The position numbers and the translations under genes were made by a program. A DNA stretch of 64,000 nucleotides from Exophiala sp. HKRS030 (Eukaryota > Ascomycota > Eurotiomycetes > Chaetothyriales > Herpotrichiellaceae): assembly GCA_023897205.1 (NCBI GenBank), contig JAHWDD010000004.1, positions 6,138,001 to 6,202,000 on the forward strand. The letters run 5' to 3'. Under the pieces are notes generated by a model. It saw only the letters and a program-made list of their open reading frames with translations. It made no database searches and was not told the DNA's origin. Shown piece by piece: positions 23,296-33,883 of this stretch (position 1 is the first letter of the stretch; the number at the start of each line of letters is the position of its first letter).

Positions 23296-23679
23296 ATGCC
23301 TTGAGCCGGAGTACTACCGGAGGCCCGTGGGATGGTTTGCGTGAGCACAGGAATATTGTGACGAGGGCACTTCGATTGGTCGAGTTATATACCACGCATT
23401 ATGTATACCATGGCTACAGCCTAACTCAGCCCATGATCTGAAATACGAACGGGATGAACAAGGCAGCAATTGTGGTCCTACGAGTCATCATATGCCGCAT
23501 ACATAGCTTGTATCAATGCCAAAGGCCCTAAGTTGGATAAATGATCTCCTCCTCGCTTATCAGATGACTTTGCAGTTCCGCTTTTCTGTCTCAACACATT
23601 TCATCTTTCCCTGCTCACCATTTTTTCGCTCCCGATGGCATGTACATATCCCATCTCCGCCCTCAAGACAAGTCCTCGA
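23296..23679. other. Intergenic between convergent genes
   Basis: The 3' flanks of SNU13 and of the MARVEL-like gene meet here. I see nothing specific. Confidence 0.5.
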
Positions 23680-24592
23680 TCATGGATAGCGACCAGCCGA
23701 CAATTCGACACCAGGAGGAGGCGGAATCGGATTGCCTCCTGTGTTTGATTGCATGGTGACATTCTTTGGATATTCATAGACATCAACGACAGCGGCGTTG
23801 GGAAGGGCAAATTCAGCATCACGAGACTTGTCCTTGCGCAAGACAGTAGCAATGACAAAGCCCAGACCGACGGCAAATAAGACGCTGATTCCGTGTTAGC
23901 AGGTGAAGACCCAAGTCCCATGAACCTCCTTCCCATCCCTACAGGTTGGGCGACTCGCGCCCTCTAAGTAAGAGAGGAAACCTCCCACAAATGAATACAA
24001 CCAGGACTTCGAGACCGGCGAGAAGAAGAAAAAAGAGGGAGAGGCAGTGTAACTTACAATTCACCTGCACCCAGACCAGCACAAGCCCTAGTGAGGTCGA
24101 CCATGAGTTTGGACTGGTCATAGACCTCGGAGTCACTGCCGTAAGCGAGTGCCACACCGTCGAGCAAGATGCCGAGCTTGCGGCTATCTTCGGCCAACAA
24201 GGCAAAAGCCACAAGCCACCAGAGCGTGCTGAAGCCATCTAGCGTCAACAGCATGACCAGCGGGCGCAGTGCCGGTCGCAATTTCGGGATCACAAAGATC
24301 GATAGCGGGATGTATACGACGGTCCATGCGAATGCGAACCATGTGAAGCCGAACGATGGGAATGGCGTGACCTAGTGTTATATGGGTCAGATTCGTAGAC
24401 GAGGGTTCAAAGGAGGACAGTGGTGGTGAAGTTGTCGCTTACCAGGTATGTCGGGTCCAGCCCGCCGAGGTATTTGTGGGCAGCCACCGCGCTCAGGATG
24501 AGGATGAGCAGGCTGAGGCCACCCTGAGCAATACGCAGGATTGGAAACCAAGTCGGCAGAGGAGCGCCTTTGCCTTGTGCAGACGAAGCCAT
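23680..24592 (-). CDS. MARVEL-like four-helix membrane protein
   Basis: Three exons (24443-24592, 24371-24058 read downward, 23884-23680 read downward) give 222 residues. The start ATG at 24592 begins MASSAQGKGAPLPTWFPILR. Four hydrophobic segments follow at about residues 15-40, 55-80, 85-110 and 150-175 with short loops, the layout of MARVEL/membrane-associating-domain proteins. The C-terminus is cytosolic-looking and Pro-rich (NPIPPPPGVEL). Related fungal proteins sit in plasma-membrane eisosome-like patches (Nce102 type) or secretory membranes; that is inferred from fold only. Introns 24372-24442 and 23885-24057 are GT-AG. Nothing in the neighbourhood suggests a specific partner. Confidence 0.75.
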
Positions 24593-26016
24593 TATGTGGG
24601 TGATGTCTGTGTATTTGGAAGGGATAGATCTTTGCACGGAAGTAGGGGAATCCAAAGACGCGAACAAGTGGGCGTGAAATGACGGGAGAATGTTAGAGTC
24701 TCGGTCGGTAATGGCATGTTATGGGTGAGAGGTTGTCTATATAAGGGGATGAGGCTGAAAGCTAGCAGTTGAGTACCACGGTTCAGGGCAGGGTTTAGCT
24801 GCGAAGAAGGTGGTCTGCAGCTTGCATGGAGTCGACCTCTTCATGGGTCACGCTCACCTTGTTCAGATTTGTACTACCTCCAAGAGGTGTCAAGGAAAAG
24901 AGGAAACGATCCGTAGCTGCCAGGTTCTTGTTCGGATAGTCTGACCGTTAGGTCACTTGGAATCAAAGGACAATTCCGAGGGCAGCACCCATTTGCAACA
25001 ACCTTGGACTGCAAGGCAGAGGCCGCTGGATTTTCATGGCGCGTTGCCAAACTCTCTTGGTCGTGATCACCTCGTCACGACTGTATGCGTCCAGCATTCT
25101 AGTCATGAAGTCGATGTCGATTCACTTTAGGCGCTTGGACTTATTCATCGAAGCAGGGGGTACAAGTATAGCGATAGGAAAGGCTGGGGAAGCAAGCAGG
25201 CAAGTTCCTTGTAATCGTGAGTCGAAGCCATGTTCGCCCAGACCAGGTACATGAAAAGCGGGCTAGATGATGGTTGATTCGTGGATGGTTGATGGACAAA
25301 AGATGCCAGTTGAAACAGTGGCTTTCAATAGATTGCAATTCTGCGAGTCTGGCTTTGACATCAAGGCCGTGGTCAGGCGACGGTCGCGGTTTCGACTGGA
25401 ACTTGGTAGACAGCCTTGTCACGTCTTCGTGTTGGGAGACGAGGCGCATTTGGGGCGGAAACTCCAGCCAATGTAGTTGCTTGCCCGTGTTTGGGGAGAT
25501 ACCCCTTTTCCATCCCTCCTACTTGTGCCAACCAGACTTACACTTGTCATAATTATTATGTGATCTCGTTGGGCGCAGTAACTTGTTTGGGTCAAGATCG
25601 CCGAGCTTGTGATACATGAGAAACCCTAGGAGAACAAGACGTAATGATTCGCTCAGGAACGCTGCGAGGGACGCCTTCATGGATTATCAGCCTTGCCTGG
25701 CTCTGGCTCTTGGGGAAATTAAAATCTTTGAAAAGCAACTCCTCTTACTTGGCTCCAGGATCCAGGGTCGTCTCCTAATAGTATGGAAGTATTGCAAAAA
25801 GAAAGACGTGAAGAGATGAAAAGAACTTGGAAGGCAAAGTTGAAGACAAAAGTGGGAAATGCGATTTGATAGATTATATAATCCGGGGTATCGATTGGGA
25901 GGAACAACGACGCCACTCGATTCGAGGCGATGACTAAATATGAGCCATGACTTGAGCCTCAACGTCAGTTCTGGCGTTCCATGCTGACGCACAAAGCATA
26001 TGAACCAAGGCTCGGT
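24593..26016. other. Intergenic, no gene recognised
   Basis: Contains the promoter of the MARVEL-like gene at the left and the 3' flank of the glutathione peroxidase gene at the right. Short open frames exist on both strands but none has domain content. Confidence 0.45.
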
Positions 26017-26739
26017 CTAACCTGATTTCTTCTCAATAAGAGCCACAATGTCCTTTTCAATGCTTTCGGGCTTGGTTGTGCTGGCATATCTCTGCACGAC
26101 CTTGCCGTCCCTATCAATCAAGAACTTCTCGAAATTCCACTTGATTCTCTTCAATCCGAGAAGACCTGGCTTCTCGCTCTTCAGCCACTCATAAACCGGT
26201 TCGGCCTTGTCGCCATTGACGTTGGTCTTGCCCAGGACGGGAAATGAGACACCATAGTTAAGCTGACAAAACTCTTGGATCTGATCATCTGAACCAGGAT
26301 CCTGACCGCCAAATTGATTGCAAGGGAAGCCGAGGATGATGAATTGATCTGGGTATTTCTGTTGCAGGTCTTTGTACAGTGTTTCCAGACCCTTGAACTG
26401 AGGAGTAAAGCCGCACTTGGAAGCGGTGTTTACGGCCAGAACAACCTTGCCTTTGTGTTGAGCAAGCGGATAGTCATTGCTCTTCTTGTCTTTAGGGGTA
26501 AAGTCGAAGAAGGAAGTGGCGGATGCCATGATGGGTGTAGTCGGTGATTCTGACTGGGTAGAAGCGAAGCGAACTGTGGCACTGTGAAAGTGGTGGATTT
26601 GGAGAGGGGTTTTATAGGAGGGTGATAAGGTCACTGAGATGCGGCAGACGGTGGACTGAGATTGACAGAAAGGAGCAGCCTGACGCAAAGCCCGAGAGAT
26701 GTGCATAAAGAGATGGGGATAGGTGGAAGTGTTGGGCAT
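26017..26739 (-). CDS. Glutathione peroxidase-like thiol peroxidase (Gpx/Hyr1 type)
   Basis: A single-exon frame of 240 residues. The peroxidase domain starts near the second in-frame ATG (26529, MASATSFFDF) and shows NTASKCGFTPQF with the peroxidatic Cys, FPCNQFGGQDPG with the resolving Cys and catalytic Gln/Asn neighbourhood, and WNFEKF with the catalytic Trp. It has Cys, not selenocysteine, and matches the atypical 2-Cys enzymes that use thioredoxin and relay peroxide signals in fungi. The first ATG (26739) adds about 70 residues rich in Ser, Arg and His with few acidic residues, a likely mitochondrial presequence. Use of both ATGs could give mitochondrial and cytosolic forms. Domain length and motifs are complete. 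Confidence 0.93.
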   Translation of the reverse strand: MPNTSTYPHLFMHISRALRQAAPFCQSQSTVCRISVTLSPSYKTPLQIHHFHSATVRFASTQSESPTTPIMASATSFFDFTPKDKKSNDYPLAQHKGKVVLAVNTASKCGFTPQFKGLETLYKDLQQKYPDQFIILGFPCNQFGGQDPGSDDQIQEFCQLNYGVSFPVLGKTNVNGDKAEPVYEWLKSEKPGLLGLKRIKWNFEKFLIDRDGKVVQRYASTTKPESIEKDIVALIEKKSG

Positions 26740-27374
26740 ATGCAAGAGATCAGATGTTTTGCTCCGGGAACGAAATCGAACTATTTGGAATCACACTTCG
26801 CGTAACGAGGTAACCACGAGGTCTTTAGTTGGATTTGCTACAGTGGCTGCTCTTGTTCCGAGGCTCATGACGGTGACGCAATCCATGTGAGAGCAAGGCG
26901 CCGAACACTGCCCTCCGGTCTGCCACTAACCGAAAGCAGAGATAGTCAATTGCTAAATTGTTAGGGGGTTGACTCAGATACTCCCTCCAGATATTGAACA
27001 TGTGATCTGGCACCTCACTTCCACCATCACGTGATACTTTAGCATGGTTTAACGAGGGTTTTCCTAGAACTTCTTCAAGGCGGATTACCTTCGAACGCCA
27101 TCGATGACCCCCGATGCTTTCACGAGGCAGTCCCAAGCTTCAGTAGGCCTTCGTGATCGTTTCCCTTGCTTGGATTCCCTTCGTATCGGCATCCTTCCAA
27201 ATCGTTTGAGACCAATATATTCGACTTGACTATCTTGGCCATGGCGCATCGAGGAAATTAGAGGGTTTCAAGAAGAGCACTCATCACGGCCACAGCCTTC
27301 TCTGGCTCTGACCTTTGGCTGCTCGCAATATCTAACACAATCACTCTTGCAACGCAGCATCGACAATCGCGTTC
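26740..27374. other. Intergenic, no gene recognised
   Basis: Begins with the glutathione peroxidase promoter. A 103-codon open frame at 26825-27136 on the minus strand has no recognisable content. Confidence 0.4.
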
Positions 27375-27641
27375 TTATTCGCATTGAGCGACCTTCGTAG
27401 GATCCAACATGCCCCGGCCGTCCATATGCTGCCACACCAAAATCGTTGTGTTGTTCCAGCAGTTATACCTCGACCAGGGGTTGATGCAGTTGTTAAATGT
27501 GGCTGCGTGTAATTCCACCAGCATTGTTGGTTCTGCGCAGTGCTCAGAAGTGTAGCAGCTGAGTTGTTGACGAAGTTTGTCGAACTGTTGACCACTTGGC
27601 GCCGATGGGATTCGGGGCGATACGCATTCAGTGCAAGAGCG
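27375..27641 (-). CDS. Possible cysteine-rich protein fragment, structure unresolved
   Basis: An 88-codon open stretch on the minus strand, ending at the TAA of 27375-27377, reads as a Cys- and Trp-containing sequence with segments LSCYTSEHC and FNNCINPWSRYNCWNN. Its composition looks like a mature small secreted protein rather than random frame. It is closed upstream by a TGA at 27642-27644, but the same frame resumes before it with further Cys-rich sequence (about 27690-27760). A second frame (27341-27712, start ATG at 27712) overlaps it. An unseen intron or a missing base could join the parts. I could not settle a start codon or signal peptide, so this is offered only as a likely coding remnant. 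Confidence 0.3.
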   Translation of the reverse strand, partial: RSCTECVSPRIPSAPSGQQFDKLRQQLSCYTSEHCAEPTMLVELHAATFNNCINPWSRYNCWNNTTILVWQHMDGRGMLDPTKVAQCE

Positions 27642-29599
27642 TCAATTTGCACAGACTTCAAGCAGCCCGTGAATTTTACCCTGATTTGACCAGGTAGAAG
27701 AGATAGGTCCATTCACCTTAATCAAGACCGTGTTCTCACAAGTAGTACATAGGGCAGCCACACAAAGATTGAAATAGCACAGTGCTGAGGGAAGAGAAAC
27801 AGTCTTCCCAGCCCACTTCCGGCGTACGAGATGGATGAGAGGAAGTATTTGGCACTGCCGCGTGACTTTAGGTTATTCTCGGTTCGCAAGGCTTCGTGCC
27901 AGCAGGGATCTCAGAATGAAAATCCTTGTTTGGTAAGACTTTCTGCCTCATCAAAGCTGTTTCAACGCCGCGGTGCTGTCGCCATCCTACCTTATATCAT
28001 GAGCCAGTGCAATTTTTTCTACTCTGCCCGTTGACCTGGGAGCTGCCTGGCTCCGCGAAAATACTTAGGTAGTTAGGGTAACCTATGCATCTGCTCTGCC
28101 ATAAAACGGTCGCTGAGAAGAAACGTGTAGGAGAATATCATATTTGTATACCGCACACCAGAGCAACAGGCCGATGTAGCACAGTGAAACAAGACTCGAA
28201 AGCCTAGGAGCTCGGCAGGGAAGAAAAGAATCCGGGGACGGGGATGGTGTCCTTTATAGCGGCGTCAAGGGCAATTGGCACTTATACCGGGCGTAGATCT
28301 TCGGGCGCTGACTTCAAAAGGGAGGGAATCTCGTATGCATACAGTCGACCAGTTGCTACTCCTCCCCTCCCAGCTGCGTCGGCTGTCGAAGCCGAGATCT
28401 CGACCATCTTTCTCACGGCTGATATATGACACGTGATAAAGCAATACTTCCTCCAACTCGATCTTGGAATACGAGAGCTTGTGGATCAAGTGCGAGAAGA
28501 GTCTTGGCAATATGTCACGTGTCACACGCTCCAACTGGCCTTTCTCCACTCACCTCCGAGTGCTTCTCTTTCGCTCTTTATCTAAACTTCAGACTTTGTC
28601 CGTGAAAGTCTGCATAACTTTGTCTTTCCGGCCTTCCGCTAGGCTCCTAGCCTTCCAGGCAAACCTGCTACCAATTGCTCGCATACAGGTTCCGAGGTTC
28701 GAGGGCAACTATCAGCCTCACATGATTTTATCTCTCGCCGCCGTCATCCCTCAAACCTTCGATGGCCGCCTGACCCCGTGCGGCTGCTGGACACCATTTT
28801 GTACGGCCGTGCGGTCTTTGACGATTGGTTCGGAAATTCATACTCTGCTCACCAAGCCGCCAACTGTCTTGCAGCTGTCTCTTAGAGTTGTAATAGTCTG
28901 AACCTTTATTGCGTCAGATTCGGCCGTTGATTCGGCCATGACCATTGCCAGAGGGGCTGCTGCTCGTATGTCGCATGAGAAAGTGCGGGGTGACTGGCCT
29001 GTGATGTGAGGGTATCGCCTTGGGTGACCCTCATGAGCATGGCTTTCATGATGAGTTGATCAAGAGGCATTTAGCATCAGAGGCATCATTTGGCGACGGT
29101 GAGTATATCAACACGCCAGACTTCCACGAAATGCACATGTTGCCTTTTTACCTCAATTCGACCATCTCGAAGTTATCAGTCGTCTTATACCCTTGTCTCA
29201 GTCAGTGATTCTTACTCAGCTCCCACTGATCCTATCTACACATCTCCAACTACCCTGCACCAGCATATGCCCTTGCGGCACATCAACCCATACATATTCT
29301 GTCAGAGCCCAGGCCAACCCATTCGTCTACGACTAGACTGCGCAAGTCCAATCAATCAACCGGCGCATCGAGTCCAACTAAGAAACCCTTCCTGCAGAAG
29401 CGACCATCCGGTTTCAACTTGTGAGAATTCACCGTCAGCCCTGTTGACACGGACTTCCTGATTTGGGCATACATCCTGGCCCTTGGCTTGCAGAGGCACT
29501 ACTACTAAGCCAGGCCCCACCTTAGATTTCCCCCGCCCTCAATTTCGTGATCCCCAACTCCCCTTCCCTGCCAACCAATCGCTTGCACATTCAGTCACC
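27642..29599. other. Intergenic, no complete gene recognised
   Basis: Contains the unresolved upstream part of the cysteine-rich fragment near 27650-27800. The remainder to 29599 has only short frames. The last 150 bases are C-rich and serve as the probable leader of the gene at 29600. Confidence 0.4.
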
Positions 29600-30022
29600 A
29601 TGTCGGGATCTTTCACCATGCCACATGCCTTGACCGGCGGAGCAGGCTACAAAGCAAACAACAGCTACGACGAATTCCTTCGCCGGCATTCGGGCTTCTA
29701 CAGACGACACAGCGCGGCGAGTAATGCAATGGAAGATGACCGACGCGCCTCGTTGAATACCGACGCCAATGCTTCCGCTGCTGCCCAGGCTGTCGAAAAC
29801 GTTGCCAACGGAAGCCGACGTGGTTCTGTCACCATTGCTGGAGGTGGATCAGCTACAGCTAATTCGAGAAAGGGAAGCGTTGCGGTCGCCAGCGATGTCA
29901 CTCGCAAAGATAGTATTTTTGGTCTCGAGGCTACAGCAGGTACACGCATGGACGAGGGTCGCAGACCTAGCACCTCCTTGGCAAGTGATCTTCTGCACAA
30001 GTTTAGAGGGGACCACAAGTGA
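29600..30022 (+). CDS. Small protein with repeated basophilic kinase sites, unknown function
   Basis: A 140-residue single-exon frame. I chose the ATG at 29600 (context tcaccATGtcg) over an upstream in-frame ATG at 29483, because the sequence between looks like leader. There is no signal peptide or membrane segment. The notable feature is at least seven R-R/K-x-S sites in 140 residues: RRHSG, RRHSA, RRASL, RRGSV, RKGSV, RKDSI and RRPST, all fitting the PKA/AGC-kinase consensus, separated by Ala/Asn/Gly-rich disordered sequence. A short opening GGAGYKANNSYDEFL may be an ordered helix. I do not recognise a family. A phospho-regulated scaffold or stress protein would fit, but that is inference. 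Confidence 0.72.
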   Translation: MSGSFTMPHALTGGAGYKANNSYDEFLRRHSGFYRRHSAASNAMEDDRRASLNTDANASAAAQAVENVANGSRRGSVTIAGGGSATANSRKGSVAVASDVTRKDSIFGLEATAGTRMDEGRRPSTSLASDLLHKFRGDHK

Positions 30023-32745
30023 ATCTGCAAGACCCTCAATTGATAAGGCTGCCAAATATGGGTATCCAGACCCTGACGGTCCGTCTCATGCAGCCTTGCC
30101 TTTGTCGATTGCAACCTTTTCGTTTCACTTTGAACGCCCGCTTGATTGTCTTAGGAGAAAGTAATTGATTGTGGTTAGAGAGAAGGAGGAAGCTCAGGAT
30201 ATCCACATTCGCGTCTGCTCTGTATGCTACAAGCCGTTATAATGATAGCCACGATTTTTCACACTCGTTTTATCCAACGCTACTCTGAGTATGAAACTTT
30301 GTAGTCTCAATTCCCCCGAACCTGCTACGATAGTATGGCCGACCAGCCCATGCCCAGCCACGAAAGCAGCTTTAGATCTTCTTGTCAAATGCTCTAGGCT
30401 GGTAGGCTAGTAGCTGAGTTTCAGTGTCCCTACATAGTAACTACCTGTTAAACCTTCTCAAATTCTCACCTGACACTCGCAATCTGAAATCTATGAGGTG
30501 TCTACATACACACCACCAACTCGATGACTGTTCGACACAATGACTCGATAACACAATCAACACAGCTTCTAATCCGTGAGACACGGCCTCTCCATACAAC
30601 CACTAAAGCACAATTCACCCAACATACCTCTCTGTACTCGTAAGATTCCATCTCCGCTTACCACCCCAGACCCACACGTGAGCCCCTTTTCCCATCGCAA
30701 CCAATTGCCCAGCACCCACCCTCTCAACCACGCAGAGTCCATGGCTTCACCACGCTTGTGTATTCACGAATCAACACACCTCGCTACAACCACATCATCC
30801 TCCCTCCCTCCGGAGCGCCGTACCTACATGTCTTAGTCCTGAAACGAGCCTAGCGGGCGGACATCCACCCGCGTCGCTCCGTCGGATCGGATCTGCACCG
30901 CTCCTAGATCGATCGGCCCTGCGTGCTCCGTACAGACATTGCCTCCACCTGCCCCAGCCGTTGATAGCTACATACCTAAGGTATACCCAAAGGCGATGTA
31001 CCATTCATTCGCCATGCGCCAGCACTCGGCGCTTCGAGGGCACGGGTTCAGCTGCCACTGCTGGTGTCAGGGTCGCTGCGTGACTATGGTACCTGACTAA
31101 TCCCAACGCGGGCGAGTGAAGGCAAGGTGAACCATGTCCATGATACTTTGTTTGAAGCTCACAATGAGAGTAAAGACCTCATGAAGCATTACGTGCATAT
31201 GTTCTCTTTTCAGGAGGCAGCGGCATGATTCAACAACAGCCCTGCCCCAACAAAGCTTGCGCGAAACTGTGCTAGATAGTTCAAACGTTGTTCCCCATCC
31301 GACGACCTGGTGCGACGACGTATCTTGTCGTCCGTAGACGGCCAAAGCCCACAACCACGACAACGCAAGAAAGTCTCGACTGCTAGAACAAGGTAACTAC
31401 TCGATATATCTCCCGCTCGGCGCCCATCTACTCGCTCGATCGTGAGCATCGGGGTCCATTCAATGATCGACGCCCCACTCACTCGGCCAGTGGAAGGCCC
31501 AAGGGAAAGCCGGCCGTGAGAGAGAAAACAAAGGGGGCGGGTATTTTTATGCACAAAACGATGACACAAGTTTCTATCTATCAACTAACTACTCCCGTAC
31601 GGATACTTTGTACTCTATAAACAGAGTTTCTACGGCTCGTGCGCCGGTGCTCGATTTTGGCGATTTGAGTTTTTAGAGTCTGAGTTCCAAGGTTCGGCTT
31701 GTTGGGAGTCTAATGTAAGACCAGTGCCGGTTCATGCAGGGTGTCTTTCAGAGTTTTCTCAGTACATACATAGTGTACAAACATCAGACCGAGTTGGACG
31801 CTTGTCATCCATGTTTGAGAAACAATGAAGCCGAGGAGGATGGATCGTTGGACGGAGTCCTCAGTATGTGCTCTGTCGAGACCGTCACGACGAACAAAGA
31901 AGCATCATGTTCATGACGACGACGACTTGGAAAATCTGTTCGAAGGTGATCTCATTAAAACAATGTCGATACTTCGACAATGTGGAAGTTAAAGATGCAT
32001 TGCGGCCTCGGCCAATTTTTGGGAATGTAGAGAAGAAAGACCTGGCCGCCCCTATCCCAGTATCCCAAGTAAACCTTATGCGGAATCCAAGTCGTTGGTT
32101 TTTGATGTGTGTTTGAAGCCTTGCACTGCCGCCTCATCACTTTTTCTCTTCTTCGTCCCGGTCCAGTCGCCCATACAACGCACACAGCGTGGTGGAGAGA
32201 GACATTTCTACCCTGTATCCCGCTCTCGACGATCATGCTCTCCAGCACTAGTAATCCTATACCACAGGCTTCTTTGATCAAACATCATTCTTGACTTTTC
32301 GGAAAGGAAAATATGTACAGCTGGTCTCAAAGAAAGACGATGACTCGTAGGAACCAGGGAAGGCCAGTCTACACTGGAGTTCTGGTCGTAGTCCGAGACT
32401 GATTTGTTGGAGAATCTCACAAACTCTCCTAATAAAACAATTTCACCCAAAGCCACCTTCGTCAACAGCACAGTCTATTGTTGCTGGTGCTATCTGACGA
32501 ATTTCCGCGCGAGAGATGAGGTGCTGATGGAAAAGTGCCGAGGCTGAGAACTTGACTGATCCATATACATGTCGACCTGCCCTCGCCAATCGTATTATGC
32601 AAGGAAAATCTCATGCGAATTTCCAACTTGCTCGTGAGACCGGATCTTTTTGATGATTTCTGTCACTTCCAGAAAGAAGTATTCATCCCAACCACGCCAA
32701 TTATGTAGTCGCAAGAAAATAGACGATTTTGTCGCGGGCTCATCA
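30023..32745. other. Intergenic, no gene recognised
   Basis: About 2.7 kb. The 30480-30840 part is C-rich and A-rich on the plus strand, like a fungal leader, but no coding unit follows. A minus-strand 124-codon frame at 31210-31584 lacks domain content. The right end is the 3' flank of the G-alpha gene. Confidence 0.4.
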
Positions 32746-33883
32746 TTACAAAACAAGTCGTTGGAGATTTTTCTGGATCAAGATATCCTGAACATCCTCC
32801 ATAGTAGCTTTCAAGAGATTGGTATCGGTGGCATTCGTGAAATGGATGTAGATCTCGCGGCGACTATTTCGATTGATTGACTGAAATCGGTTTGCAAAGA
32901 ATTGTTTGGCTGCTTCCTCGTCGTCATCTTTGCCTTGGTAATCAGGGAAATGCGCCGATAGCGGGGAGATGGGTAACTTGGCTCTGAAGAGGTCAATCTT
33001 GTTCAAGAAGAGAATAATGGGCTTGTCTTTAAACCACTCCCCATTGACCAACGACTCAAAAAGCATGAGAGCTTCATGCATTTGATTGGCATTGACATCC
33101 TCTACCAAGCACTGATCATACCCTGAGAGGGATGCCATGAAAAGAAGGCATTGAACGCCTTCAAAGCAGTGGATCCATTTCTTGCGTTCGGATCGCTGTC
33201 CACCAACGTCCATCATTCTGAAGGTCAATTCTCGAAGTTCAAACACGGTCTCGGTGATGCCCGTGGTTCGCAGTCGCGCGTGAAGCATCTCCTGATCATC
33301 AGGGATCCAATCGGCTTCAAATAGGCGATCTATATTTTTGAAATAGAAGTTGAGATTGTCATGCAGGGCGAATTCATGACCTTTAGCAACCGCCTTTTGT
33401 ACTCCCGTGTCTTTCCATAAGGTGATCATCGCGTCTTTGACCCTCTTGTCCCTGAAAGCGTCGGTGGCATCTACGTCGGCCTCAACATTGTACAAGAGGT
33501 CCGCATAATCCTCACTCTCTTCCTTCTCAAAAGGAATCTTTTCGTCTTGTATGATCTCGTATATGACTCGGAAGGCGACCAGTAAGTTGGCATAAATGAC
33601 GGCCTTGACCTGTATACGCTCGTCCTCTTGAAAACCACTCGAGTGGATTATTCGCATCTGCTTGATGATGGTGGATTTTCCAGATTCACCCGCGCCTATG
33701 GTGCTCAAGTTAGCCTTGTGGACAGTCTGAGAGGCCGTCTCGCCTCGAAGAAATACCTAAAAGCAAAATTTTGACAGTCCGGGCCTCTGCTTTTCTGTCT
33801 GCCCGTATTTGTCGATCAATCTTTGCATTCTGTAGTGAAGCTTGCTTCTCCTGAGGATCTATCTTCGAGCCCATGCACCCCAT
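32746..33883 (-). CDS. Heterotrimeric G-protein alpha subunit, GNA-2-like
   Basis: Two exons (33757-33883, 32746-33695) give 358 residues, the normal size. The start ATG at 33883 gives MGCMGSKIDPQ: Gly2 is a myristoylation site and Cys3 a palmitoylation site. The intron splits the P-loop, restoring LLLGAGESGKST. The other guanine-nucleotide motifs are all present: RTTGITET (switch I with the catalytic Arg), DVGGQRSERKKW (switch II with catalytic Gln), FLNKIDLF and TNATDT. The segment CFEGVQCLLFMASLSGYDQC resembles the fungal group II subunits (Neurospora GNA-2) more than GNA-1 or GNA-3. The C-terminus NLQRLVL lacks the Cys at position -4 used by pertussis toxin, as expected outside group I. 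It would relay receptor signals at the plasma membrane. Confidence 0.93.
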
